From Pseudomonadota bacterium (GTDB lineage: Bacteria > Pseudomonadota > Alphaproteobacteria > Acetobacterales > Acetobacteraceae), in the NCBI GenBank assembly GCA_021784255.1, contig JAJXSZ010000002.1, positions 1 to 37,802 of the forward strand: a DNA stretch of 37,802 nt, written 5' to 3'. The notes under the pieces are model-generated. The model saw nothing but the letters and a program-made list of their open reading frames with translations, made no database searches and had not been told where the DNA came from. A program made the translations under genes and the position numbers. Numbering within the stretch: position 1 is the first letter of the stretch; each line of letters opens with the position of its first letter. This document shows, piece after piece, positions 18,478-26,768 of this stretch.

Positions 18478-19068
18478 ATGGTCCGCAGGCTATTATTGAA
18501 GTTCGCCTTGCTGGTGCTGCCGGCGCTCCTGACCGCTTGCGCCTTCGGCCCATCGAGAGCGCCGCTGCGGCTTGGCGAAAGCTACCATCCCGGCCTGCAA
18601 TGCGCGCCCTTTGCCAACCAGCTTTCCGGGATCGCGCTGTATGGCGACGCCGGGACCTGGTGGGGCCAGGCCGTGGGACGCTACCGGCGTGGCCACCGCC
18701 CGGAAATCGGCGCCGTGCTGGTGATGGGCCGCCAGCCGCAACTGCCGGACGGGCACGTCGCGGTCGTCTCGCGCCTCATTGATGCCCGCCGCCTCGACGT
18801 GATGCAGGCGAACTGGGAGCCGGGCGTCGTGGACCGCGACCAGCTCGTCGTCGATGTTTCGCCAGGCAATGACTGGACGCAGGTGCGGGTGTGGTGGCCT
18901 CCCGCGCGCAGCATGGGCATCACCACCTACCAGGCCTACGGGTTCATCCTGCCGCCGACGGCGGCGACCCATGCCGAGTTGGCCCGCGCGGTGGAGATCG
19001 CCGCGCGGCTGGGGATGATCACGCTGGGCCGGCCGCCGCCGCGCGCCCGCCTGCTCGCCGGCGGCTGA
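18478..19068 (+). CDS. CHAP domain lipoprotein (putative peptidoglycan amidase/endopeptidase)
   Basis: MVRRLLLKFALLVLPALLTAC lipobox; CHAP catalytic pattern QCAPFANQLSG...GDAGTWWGQA...GAVLVMG...GHVAVVSRL. Confidence 0.83.
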   Translation: MVRRLLLKFALLVLPALLTACAFGPSRAPLRLGESYHPGLQCAPFANQLSGIALYGDAGTWWGQAVGRYRRGHRPEIGAVLVMGRQPQLPDGHVAVVSRLIDARRLDVMQANWEPGVVDRDQLVVDVSPGNDWTQVRVWWPPARSMGITTYQAYGFILPPTAATHAELARAVEIAARLGMITLGRPPPRARLLAGG

Positions 19069-19192
19069 ATTCCCGGCCGCGCCGTCGCCGCGGAACCCCG
19101 ATCGTCGCGCTTGCGAAACATGGCTTGCATCGCGCGCGGGGCCGGTCCATGTGACGCGACCAAGGGGATGCCTCCCCTGCTAGGAGGGTACG

Positions 19193-19450
19193 ATGGGTTC
19201 GTTCAGCATCTGGCACTGGATGGTCGTGCTGCTGGTGGTGCTGCTGCTGTTCGGCGGCGGCAAGGTGAGCCACCTGATGGGCGACTTCGCCAAGGGCATC
19301 AAGGCGTTCAAGAAGAACATGGCCGAGGATGACGACGCCTCGATGGAGGCTTCGGCAGCGAAGCCGGCAGGGTCGATCACCAACGCCGCGGCGCCCCAGG
19401 CGGGCGCTCAGAGCGGCGCGCAGACCACCACGCCGGCAAACCAGGGCTAG
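19193..19450 (+). CDS. tatA: TatA/E family Sec-independent translocase subunit (copy 1)
   Basis: [43 protein letters not shown]; TatA TM, FG hinge and amphipathic helix; AGGAGGG ribosome-binding site. Confidence 0.94.
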   Translation: MGSFSIWHWMVVLLVVLLLFGGGKVSHLMGDFAKGIKAFKKNMAEDDDASMEASAAKPAGSITNAAAPQAGAQSGAQTTTPANQG

Positions 19451-19550
19451 GGTCCGGGAGCGGGGCCGGCCGATCGGACGCGCGATCGCCCGCCGGGCAG
19501 CGGAGCCGACGTCGGCGACCCCGCACGCCTGTCCTGCCAGGAGGTGACGC

Positions 19551-19901
19551 ATGGATGCCTTCAGCATCTGGCATTGGCTGGTGGTGCTGCTGGTCGTGTT
19601 GCTGCTGTTCGGCGGTGGCAAGGTCAGCGGCCTGATGGGTGACCTCGCCAAGGGCATCAAGGCATTCAAAAAGAACATGGCGGGGGACGACGACGCCTCG
19701 ATCGCAGCCTCGGCGCCCGCACCTGGCGGGTCCGGCGGCAGCAATGCCGGCGGGCAGCCCGGCGCCCCAGCGGCCGGAACGCAGGCGGCCGGAACGCAGG
19801 CGGCCGGAACACAGGCGGCCGGAACACAGGCGGCCGGAACACAGGCGGCCGGAACACAGGCGGCCGGCACTGAGACGGTGACCTCGGTCCGCCACGGCTG
19901 A
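19551..19901 (+). CDS. tatA: TatA/E family Sec-independent translocase subunit (copy 2) with repeat-rich C-terminus
   Basis: [50 protein letters not shown]...(AGTQA)n; AGGAGG ribosome-binding site. Confidence 0.94.
   Translation: MDAFSIWHWLVVLLVVLLLFGGGKVSGLMGDLAKGIKAFKKNMAGDDDASIAASAPAPGGSGGSNAGGQPGAPAAGTQAAGTQAAGTQAAGTQAAGTQAAGTQAAGTETVTSVRHG
19770..19874 (+). repeat. 15-bp in-frame tandem repeat, 6 near-identical units plus 1 degenerate, in second tatA
   Basis: GCGGCCGGAACGCAG x2, GCGGCCGGAACACAG x4, GCGGCCGGCACTGAG. Confidence 0.95.
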
Positions 19902-20107
19902 GCGGTGGCGACCGGCCGTCGCGGCCGGGATCCGCAACGCCGCCGCTGCCGGGCGGACGGCCGCGCGTTGGCAGGCGGCCGGTTGTATGAAGCCGACCGG
20001 TGCGCCGCCTCAGTGCAGCGTGGCCTGGTTGCCAGCCCGCTCCCGGCCTGAGCGGGAAGCGACGGCGCCCGCGCGCCTTCCCGGTGCCTTAACCTGCAGG
20101 AGCCAGC

Positions 20108-21058
20108 ATGAAGCATTCGCTCGCCGCCACTCCCGAGACCGTCCGCTGGGGCAGCTTCGACGCTACCTACCGACCGGTCCTCACGGTGGCCTCCGGCGAT
20201 ACCGTGACCGTGGAATGCGTGTCCGGCTCGCCGGAGGTGATGCCGCCGCCCGGCTCCGGCATGGCGGTCCCGCCGGCGCTGGCGGCGATCCATGCCGCCG
20301 ACCTGGTGCGCATCGGCGGGCATATCGTCACCGGACCGATCGCGGTCGACGGCGCGCAGCCGGGCGACGCGCTGGAGATCCGCATCGAGGCGATCGAGCT
20401 CGGCGCCGACTGGGGCTATTGCGGATTCCGGCCGCTTGCCGGCACGCTGCCCGAGGATTTTCCCCAGCGTTTCATGAGCCACATCCCGGTGGACCGCGCG
20501 CGGCGCACCTGCCGGCTGCCCTTTGGTGTGGAGCTGGAACTGGCGCCGTTCTTCGGTGTCATGGGGGTTGCCCCGCCGCCTGCCTGGGGCACCATCTCGA
20601 CGATCCAGCCGCGCGCCCATGGCGGCAATCTCGACAACAAGGAACTGGTCGCCGGCACCACGCTGTTTCTGCCGGTCCATGCGCCGGGCGCGCTGTTCTC
20701 GGTGGGCGATGGGCATGGCGTGCAGGGCGATGGCGAGGTGTGCATCAACGCGCTCGAGATGTGCCTCACCGGCACCTTCACCTTCGTCCTGCACAAGCAG
20801 CAGGGCGCGGCCGCGGTGCTCGCCTATCCACGGGCCGAGACGACGACGCACTGGATCACCATGGGCATGAACGAGGATCTGGACCTCGCCATGAAGCAGG
20901 CGCTGCGCGAGATGATTTCGCTGATCGTCGCACGCTCCAATCTTTCGCGTGAACAGGCCTATCAATTCTGTTCGCTGGCCGTGGACTTCCACGTCACGCA
21001 GACGGTGAACGGCGAAAAGGGCGTGCACGGCATGCTCAGGAAGGGCCTGCTTTTCTAG
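20108..21058 (+). CDS. Acetamidase/formamidase family protein
   Basis: WGSFDATYRPVLTVASGDTVTVECVSG...GHIVTGPIAVDGAQPGDALEIRI...RAHGGNLDNKELVAGTTLFLPVHAPGALFSVGDGHGVQGDGEVCINALE. Confidence 0.94.
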   Translation: MKHSLAATPETVRWGSFDATYRPVLTVASGDTVTVECVSGSPEVMPPPGSGMAVPPALAAIHAADLVRIGGHIVTGPIAVDGAQPGDALEIRIEAIELGADWGYCGFRPLAGTLPEDFPQRFMSHIPVDRARRTCRLPFGVELELAPFFGVMGVAPPPAWGTISTIQPRAHGGNLDNKELVAGTTLFLPVHAPGALFSVGDGHGVQGDGEVCINALEMCLTGTFTFVLHKQQGAAAVLAYPRAETTTHWITMGMNEDLDLAMKQALREMISLIVARSNLSREQAYQFCSLAVDFHVTQTVNGEKGVHGMLRKGLLF

Positions 21059-21106
21059 AGCCATATCCGACCCGATCGGCTCATCGGACCGGATTTCCCG
21101 CTTCGA
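21056..21106 (+). repeat. 51-nt palindromic interspersed element, copy D, beginning at the TAG stop of the acetamidase gene
   Basis: TAGAGCCATATCCGACCCGATCGGCTCATCGGACCGGATTTCCCGCTTCGA. Confidence 0.85.
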
Positions 21107-21441
21107 GCAACCTGGAACCCACGGCGACCGCTCGGCGATCAGCGGCGGCCGAAGCGGTGCGTCGCGATTGGTGCCTGCTCCCGGCTCGGAGTTTGCGCTG
21201 GCGCACTGGTTCGCGCGGGAGGCGATGGCGGCGGTCCTGGCCAGGGACCGAGCCGGTGACTCAATCTTTTGATTTTCGGGAAAAGCTCCATCCTTATCTC
21301 ATTAGATGCGACAATCCCCAAGGGGTTGGGGTTCCTTTGCTGGTTTTCCACAAGTTTTTGCGCCGCGAGTCGCGAACTTCATTGATTTTGCCAGCCAGTT
21401 CGCTACCGTATCTAGGGGCTTGGTTGTGGGGAGACCACGAG

Positions 21442-21951
21442 ATGGAGTGGAACACGGAGACGATCGAGCGGCTGCGCGGCCTCTGGGCCGAGGGCTACTC
21501 GACGGCGGAGATCGGCCGCCGCATGGGCATCTCGAAGAATGCCGTGGTGGGCAAGGCGCATCGGCTCAGTCTGCCGTCGCGACCATCGCCGATCCGTCGC
21601 GAGCCGGGCGGACGTGGGTCGCGCCCGCCGCAGCCCCGCCGCGTGACCGGCCCGACACTGCCGCCGCTAGCGACTGCGACCGTACCCGCCGCGGCGGAGG
21701 CCAGCGCGCCGACGCCCGTCGAGGCGGTGCTGCGCGAGCCGGTGCTGCGCGAGCCGGTGGTGCGCACCACGCCACGGCCGGCCTGGCGCTCGACGCGTCC
21801 GCTCACCTGCTCCTGGCCGATGGGCGAGCCGGGAACCGCAAGTTTTCACTTTTGCGATGACGATGCGGTGCCGGGAAAGCCATACTGCGAACGCCATGCC
21901 GCGATTGCCTACGTGAAGGTGCGCGACCGGCGCGACGAAGCGGCCGCCTGA
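21442..21951 (+). CDS. gcrA: GcrA family cell cycle regulator
   Basis: [51 protein letters not shown]...[40 protein letters not shown]. Confidence 0.95.
   Translation: MEWNTETIERLRGLWAEGYSTAEIGRRMGISKNAVVGKAHRLSLPSRPSPIRREPGGRGSRPPQPRRVTGPTLPPLATATVPAAAEASAPTPVEAVLREPVLREPVVRTTPRPAWRSTRPLTCSWPMGEPGTASFHFCDDDAVPGKPYCERHAAIAYVKVRDRRDEAAA
21721..21765 (+). repeat. 15-bp in-frame tandem repeat, 3 units, in gcrA linker
   Basis: GAGGCGGTGCTGCGC GAGCCGGTGCTGCGC GAGCCGGTGGTGCGC, encoding [15 protein letters not shown]. Confidence 0.9.
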
Positions 21952-21968
21952 GGCGCGTTACCGCTCCG

Positions 21969-21997
21969 TTGCGGTTGCATCGCAAGACCATTATGGT
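21969..21997 (+). promoter_or_regulatory. Candidate sigma-70-type promoter for the cold-shock gene
   Basis: TTGCGG, 17-nt spacer, TATGGT, about 195 nt upstream of the cspA-like start codon. Confidence 0.4.
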
Positions 21998-22192
21998 TCG
22001 TTGCGCGATGCTGTTGCGTCCGCACCGAAGATGGGCGGCGGCATCGTGAGGCGGGACGCGCATCTGCCGAGCCGGCGGAATGCGCGGCGGAGTTCACGAG
22101 GGCAGCCTGGGGCGTCGGATCTGGCCTTGTGGCCGGTTCGACGGGAGCGACTGAACTCCAGGGGCCTGCAGGCAAGGAGAGGCGGAACGTCA

Positions 22193-22402
22193 ATGCCCAA
22201 CGGCGTCGTCAAATGGTTCAACCCGACCAAAGGTTATGGCTTCATTGCCCCCGATACCGGCGGCAAGGACGTCTTCGTGCACATCAGTGCCGTGCAGAAG
22301 GCCGGGATGCGCACCCTCAACGAAGGTCAGAAGGTTAATTTCGACATCGAGCAACAGCAGAACGGGCGCTCGGCGGCGGTCAACCTCGCTGCCGGCGACT
22401 GA
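22193..22402 (+). CDS. Cold-shock protein, CspA family
   Basis: 69 aa [72 protein letters not shown]1/RNP2 motifs present. Confidence 0.97.
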   Translation: MPNGVVKWFNPTKGYGFIAPDTGGKDVFVHISAVQKAGMRTLNEGQKVNFDIEQQQNGRSAAVNLAAGD

Positions 22403-22525
22403 CCATCGGATCCGCCCCTCGCTTGCCCGCCTGGAGCGTGGTAAGCTGAATCGAAACGGAGTCGGTGCGGCCGCGGTTCGTTTGGCGCGAATGTCGTGTC
22501 CTCCGGTGGGTTGGACGGTTGGCAG

Positions 22526-23182
22526 ATGAGCGACTTTTCCCGTGCCCGCACGCCGGGTGTACCGCACACGGCGCTCGACGCGGACGATGTACGCGCCGCA
22601 TATCGTCGCTGGGCGCGCGTCTACGACGTGACGTTCGGCGGCATTTCGATGTGGGGCCGCAAGGCCGCGGTGCGCGAGGCCAACCGGCTTCCCGGCACGC
22701 GGGTGCTCGAGATCGGCGTTGGCACCGGCCTCGCGCTGCCGCTCTACCGGCCTGAGAAGCGCGTCACCGGTATCGATCTTTCCGCCGACATGCTGGCGCG
22801 CGCGCGGGTGCGGGCCGCCACGCTCGCGAACGTCGATGCCCTCCTGGAGATGGACGCGGAGGCGACGACCTTCTCGGCCGGCGAATTCGACATTGCCGTG
22901 GGCATGTTCGTGGCCTCCGTGGTGCCGCATCCGCGCCGGCTGGTCGGCGAGTTGCGCCGCATCGTGCGGCCCGGCGGCTACATCCTTTTCGTCAATCATT
23001 TCGCTGCGGAGCGCGGCCCGCGCTGGTGGGCGGAGCGGGCGCTGGCGCCTGCCTCCCGGGCACTGGGCTGGCATCCGGATTTCGCGCCCGCCGCCCTGTT
23101 CGACGCGGACGATCTCGCCGCTGCGCGCTGGCGGGACGTGCCGCCGTTCGGCCTGTTTTCCCTGGCGATCCTGCGCAACTGA
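22526..23182 (+). CDS. Class I SAM-dependent methyltransferase, PmtA-like (phosphatidylethanolamine N-methyltransferase type)
   Basis: RRWARVYDVTFGGISMWGRKAAVREANRLPGTRVLEIGVGTGLALPLYRPEKRVTGIDLSADMLARARVRA...VASVVPHPRRLVGELRRIVRPGGYILFVNHF. Confidence 0.85.
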   Translation: MSDFSRARTPGVPHTALDADDVRAAYRRWARVYDVTFGGISMWGRKAAVREANRLPGTRVLEIGVGTGLALPLYRPEKRVTGIDLSADMLARARVRAATLANVDALLEMDAEATTFSAGEFDIAVGMFVASVVPHPRRLVGELRRIVRPGGYILFVNHFAAERGPRWWAERALAPASRALGWHPDFAPAALFDADDLAAARWRDVPPFGLFSLAILRN

Positions 23183-23235
23183 GTCCACGGCGCCCGGGCC
23201 TGTAACTCAGCGCTGAGCCGCCGGTGGCAGGAGGA

Positions 23236-23904
23236 ATGGTGATGCGCCGTTGCCTTTTCGTCGTGCTTTTCGTGCTTCTGCCAGCCGCGGCGTCGGCCGC
23301 TCCGGCGACGATGCTGCACCTCACCCAGAGCGCCACGGTGCTGGTGAAGCCGGATGATTTCGTGGTCGGCTTTGCGGCGCAGGCCGATGCGGCGGATCCG
23401 GCGGCGGCACAGTCGCGGGTGAACGTGCTCGCCGCCGCGGTGCTGGCCGAGGCCGCGAAGGTCAAGGGCGCGCAGGTGGATACCGGCGCCTATGGCGTCT
23501 GGCGGCAGGGCAATCCCGAGATCTGGCACGCGAGCCAGACCATCACCGTGCATGGTCCGGATGCCGCGGCGCTGCTCAGGCTCGCGGGCGGGGCGCAGGC
23601 GCGGGGGGTGACCGTCCAGCAGCTCGGCTGGCGTCTGTCGCGGCCGGCCGAGCAGGCGGCGGAGGAGAAGGCACAGGTCCGCGCGCTCGCGGCGTTGAAG
23701 GCGCGGGCGCAACAGGCGGCGGCCGTCCTCGGCCTGCATCTCGCCTACTTCAAGGAAGTGACACTGGGCCCGCCGCCGGCGCGCCCTGGCCCACGCGTGC
23801 TGATGGCGATGGCAGCCCCCGCGCCCGGCGCCGCGCCGGTCGCCGCGAGCGGGGAGCAGAGCGTGAACCAGAGCGTCACCGCGGTCGCGGTTCTGGAACC
23901 GTAA
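23236..23904 (+). CDS. SIMPL (DUF541) domain-containing periplasmic protein
   Basis: Signal peptide MRRCLFVVLFVLLPAAASA; LHLTQSATVLVKPDDFVVGFAAQADAADPAAAQSRVNVLAAAVLAEAAKV...SQTITVHG...QQLGWRLS. Confidence 0.78.
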   Translation: MVMRRCLFVVLFVLLPAAASAAPATMLHLTQSATVLVKPDDFVVGFAAQADAADPAAAQSRVNVLAAAVLAEAAKVKGAQVDTGAYGVWRQGNPEIWHASQTITVHGPDAAALLRLAGGAQARGVTVQQLGWRLSRPAEQAAEEKAQVRALAALKARAQQAAAVLGLHLAYFKEVTLGPPPARPGPRVLMAMAAPAPGAAPVAASGEQSVNQSVTAVAVLEP

Positions 23905-23908
23905 CGGC

Positions 23909-24835
23909 TCAGGCCGCGGTGGCCGCGCGGCTCGCCGCGGCGGGGGCGGTCAGCAGCCGCAGCCCCACGGCGATGGCGACCACGCCGACCAGCACCCAGG
24001 GCGAGAAGGGCTCGCCCAGCAGCAGCACGCCGGCCAGGATGCCGAACAGCGGCGTGAGGAAGGTAAACCCTGCGATGCGGCTCGCGGCGTGGCGTTGGAT
24101 CAGCCAGACCCAGGCGAGGTAGCTCGCGAAGGCGACGACGAAGGTCTGATAGAACCAGGCCGACCAGGCCAGTGCCGTCGCCTGGCCCACATGCCACTCG
24201 CCCGATACCGCTGCGGCCGCGATCAGGATCGGCGCGGAATAGGCAAGCTGGACGAACAGCACACGTGAGGCGCCGAGGCGGGCGAGCGCCGGCGAGGCCT
24301 TCATCAGCACCGTCGTCGCGCCCCACAGCGCGCCGGCCGCGAGGCACAGCGCGTCGCCCGCCATGCTCCCGCCAGGTGCGCCAAGTCCATCGGCGAAGGC
24401 CGCCGCGACGCCGGCGAAAGCGATCGCAAGTCCCAGGGCCTGGCGCCGGCCGAGCCGTTCCGCCGGCAGCAGGAAATGCGCGCCGAGCGCGGTGAAGAAT
24501 GGGGCGGTGTAGAGGAAGATCACGCCGCGCGAGGCGGTGGTGAGCTTCAGCCCCGGAAACAGGCTGAGGAACTCGCCCGCGAACAACGCGGCGATCACGA
24601 GGCAGGCCGGCGTCGCGCGGTCGACCGCGAGCATCGCCGCGAGGCCGCGCCGGCCGCTGCGCAGCGCGGTCCAGATCGCGAGTAGCGCGGCGGCGACGAG
24701 CGAGCGCGCCGCCGCCTGGAACATCGGCGGCAGGCCCTGCGCCACGGCGACCTTCACCGCTACCTGCTGGATGCCCCACAGCGCACAGCACAGGACGACG
24801 GTCGCGACCGCCAGGGGGTCGATGGGTTTCTGCAC
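23909..24835 (-). CDS. DMT/EamA family transporter
   Basis: GTG start; PLAVATVVLCCALWGIQQVAVKVAVAQGLPPMFQAAARSLVAAALL...GVIFLYTAPFFTALGAHFLLPAERLGRRQALGLAIAFAGVAAAF; two EamA-like halves. Confidence 0.9.
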   Translation of the reverse strand: MQKPIDPLAVATVVLCCALWGIQQVAVKVAVAQGLPPMFQAAARSLVAAALLAIWTALRSGRRGLAAMLAVDRATPACLVIAALFAGEFLSLFPGLKLTTASRGVIFLYTAPFFTALGAHFLLPAERLGRRQALGLAIAFAGVAAAFADGLGAPGGSMAGDALCLAAGALWGATTVLMKASPALARLGASRVLFVQLAYSAPILIAAAAVSGEWHVGQATALAWSAWFYQTFVVAFASYLAWVWLIQRHAASRIAGFTFLTPLFGILAGVLLLGEPFSPWVLVGVVAIAVGLRLLTAPAAASRAATAA

Positions 24836-24837
24836 GG

Positions 24838-25998
24838 TTAGGGAAGGTCCAGGACTGCTTTGGCGATGATATTGCGCTGGATCTCGTTGGAGCCGCCATA
24901 GATGGTCGACGGCCGGGCCTGGATGAACAGCGCGCCGGGGGCCAGCTCCCGGTTGCCTTCCATCGGCTCCAGCAGGCCGGCGTTCTCGCCCGCGATCTCG
25001 AGCATCGTGTCGGTGATCTTCTGGAACAGCTCGGTCTGGATCACCTTCAGCATCGAGACATCGGGGCCCAGCGTCGCGCCGCGGCGCACGATCTCGACGA
25101 AACGGGCGTGCAGGCATTTCAGGTCCTCGAGCTCGAGCCGCAGCGCCGTGTAGCGATCGCGGAACAGCGGATCGTCCCAGAGGCCCATGCGCTCGGCGAG
25201 CAGCCTGAGGCGGCCCAGCGCGTAGGCGGATTGCTTGGGCGAGCCCAGGAAGATGCGCTCGAAGCCGAGCAGCGCCTTGGCCATGCTCCAGCCGCGGTTG
25301 ACCTCGCCCACGGTATTGGCGCGCGGCACGCGCACGTTGTCGAAGAACACCTCGCAGAACTCGTCGTGCAGGTCGAGGTTGACGATCGGGCGCACGGTGA
25401 TGCCGGGGCTGTCCATCGCCACCAGCAGGAAGGAGATGCCCTCCTGCTTCTTGGCGGTCCTGTCGGTGCGCACCAGGAGGAAGATCCAGTTCGCGTCGTT
25501 GGCGAGCGTGGTCCAGGTTTTCTGGCCGCTGACCATCCAGTCCGCGCCATCGGCGAGCGCCTGCGTACGCAGCGCGGCGAGGTCCGAGCCGGCATCGGGC
25601 TCGCTGTATCCCTGGCACCAGATGTGCTCGCCGGAAAGGATGCGCGGCAGGAAGAACGCCTTCTGTTCCGGGGTTCCGTACCGGATCAGCAACGGACCGA
25701 CCAGGACGATGCCGTGGTCGTTGGTGCGCGCGCAGCCATGCCGCTCCAGCTCCTCGATCATGATCAGCTGGCGGGCGGCCGCGAGGCCCATGCCGCCGTG
25801 CTCGCGCGGCCAGCCTGGCGCGAGCCAGCCGCGCGCGGCGAGCCGCATGTACCAGATCCGGTTCTCGTGCCAGTGCAGCCGCTTCGGCGGGTTGCGCAGT
25901 TCCGGCGGGTAGTTGGCCTCGATCCAATGGCGGACGGTGCGACGAAACGTCTCGTCGTCCATTGTCGCGAGCGCGTCCGGATCGGCGTCGGTGCTCAT
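24838..25998 (-). CDS. Acyl-CoA dehydrogenase family protein (387-codon ORF)
   Basis: WCQGYSEPDAGSDLAALRTQA...WMVSGQKTWTTLANDANWIFLLVRTD...PSTIYGGSNEIQRNIIAKAVL; acyl-CoA dehydrogenase N, middle and C-terminal motifs. Confidence 0.96.
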   Translation of the reverse strand: MSTDADPDALATMDDETFRRTVRHWIEANYPPELRNPPKRLHWHENRIWYMRLAARGWLAPGWPREHGGMGLAAARQLIMIEELERHGCARTNDHGIVLVGPLLIRYGTPEQKAFFLPRILSGEHIWCQGYSEPDAGSDLAALRTQALADGADWMVSGQKTWTTLANDANWIFLLVRTDRTAKKQEGISFLLVAMDSPGITVRPIVNLDLHDEFCEVFFDNVRVPRANTVGEVNRGWSMAKALLGFERIFLGSPKQSAYALGRLRLLAERMGLWDDPLFRDRYTALRLELEDLKCLHARFVEIVRRGATLGPDVSMLKVIQTELFQKITDTMLEIAGENAGLLEPMEGNRELAPGALFIQARPSTIYGGSNEIQRNIIAKAVLDLP

Positions 25999-26768
25999 CG
26001 GCCGGAGAACCGCGGAGCGCGCTTGGCAAGGAACGCGGCCTTCCCTTCGGCGTGGTCCGCCGTGGTGAACAGGGCGGACTGGATGTTGCGCTCCCACTCC
26101 AGGGCATCGTCCAGCCCTTGCCCGAACCAGGATTTCGTCAGCGCCATTGGCAAGGGCGCGGTCTCGGCGAGGCTGGCGGCGAGCGCGGTTGCCGTCGCCA
26201 GCGCCGCCCCGTCCGCAACGACCCGGTCGATCAGGCCGATCCCGTGCGCGGTCCCCGCATCCATCGGCTCGGCGTGGAGAAAGATCTGCCTCGCGCGGCC
26301 TTCGCCGACGCGCCGCGGCAGGGTGTGCAGCAGGCCGAAATCGGGGATCAGCCCGATTTTGCCGAAGCCGGCCATGAAGCGCGCGCCGGCGGCCGCCACG
26401 ATCGTATCGCAGCACAGCGCCATGCCCAGCCCGGCGCCGACGCACCATCCTTCCACCGCCGCAACGACCGGCTTGGCGCTGCCGATGAAGCTGCGCACCA
26501 CGCGCTGGGTGACGCGAAAGCGCTGGCGTCCGGCCGCCACGTCGGTCGCGTGCATGTCCGAGATGTCACCGCCGGCCGAGAAGTTGTCGCCGGCACCGGT
26601 CAGCACGATGGCCCGGACCGTCGGGTCGGTTTCGATCCGCTCCATCGCGGCGACCAGCGCCTCGCGCATGGCCACCGCGAGCGCGTTGCGGCGTGCCGGC
26701 TGGTCGAGGATCAGGATGGCGATCGCGCCATCGCGCGCCTCGCTCAGCATGCCGGGGGTATCGCTCAT
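25995..26768 (-). CDS. Enoyl-CoA hydratase/isomerase family protein
   Basis: ILILDQPARRNALAVAMREALVAAM...AIVLTGAGDNFSAGGDISDM...KPVVAAVEGWCVGAGLGMALCCDTIVAA..ARFMAGFGKIGLIPDFG. Confidence 0.95.
   Translation of the reverse strand: MSDTPGMLSEARDGAIAILILDQPARRNALAVAMREALVAAMERIETDPTVRAIVLTGAGDNFSAGGDISDMHATDVAAGRQRFRVTQRVVRSFIGSAKPVVAAVEGWCVGAGLGMALCCDTIVAAAGARFMAGFGKIGLIPDFGLLHTLPRRVGEGRARQIFLHAEPMDAGTAHGIGLIDRVVADGAALATATALAASLAETAPLPMALTKSWFGQGLDDALEWERNIQSALFTTADHAEGKAAFLAKRAPRFSGR

Noticed and set aside
19902-20107. Possible structured RNA or riboswitch upstream of the acetamidase gene
   Set aside because: GC-rich with several weak inverted repeats but no recognisable riboswitch core.
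19019-21064. 681-aa minus-strand ORF with [15 protein letters not shown] repeats
   Set aside because: The repeats are the reverse complement of the tatA 15-bp array; the ORF runs antisense to tatA genes and acetamidase.
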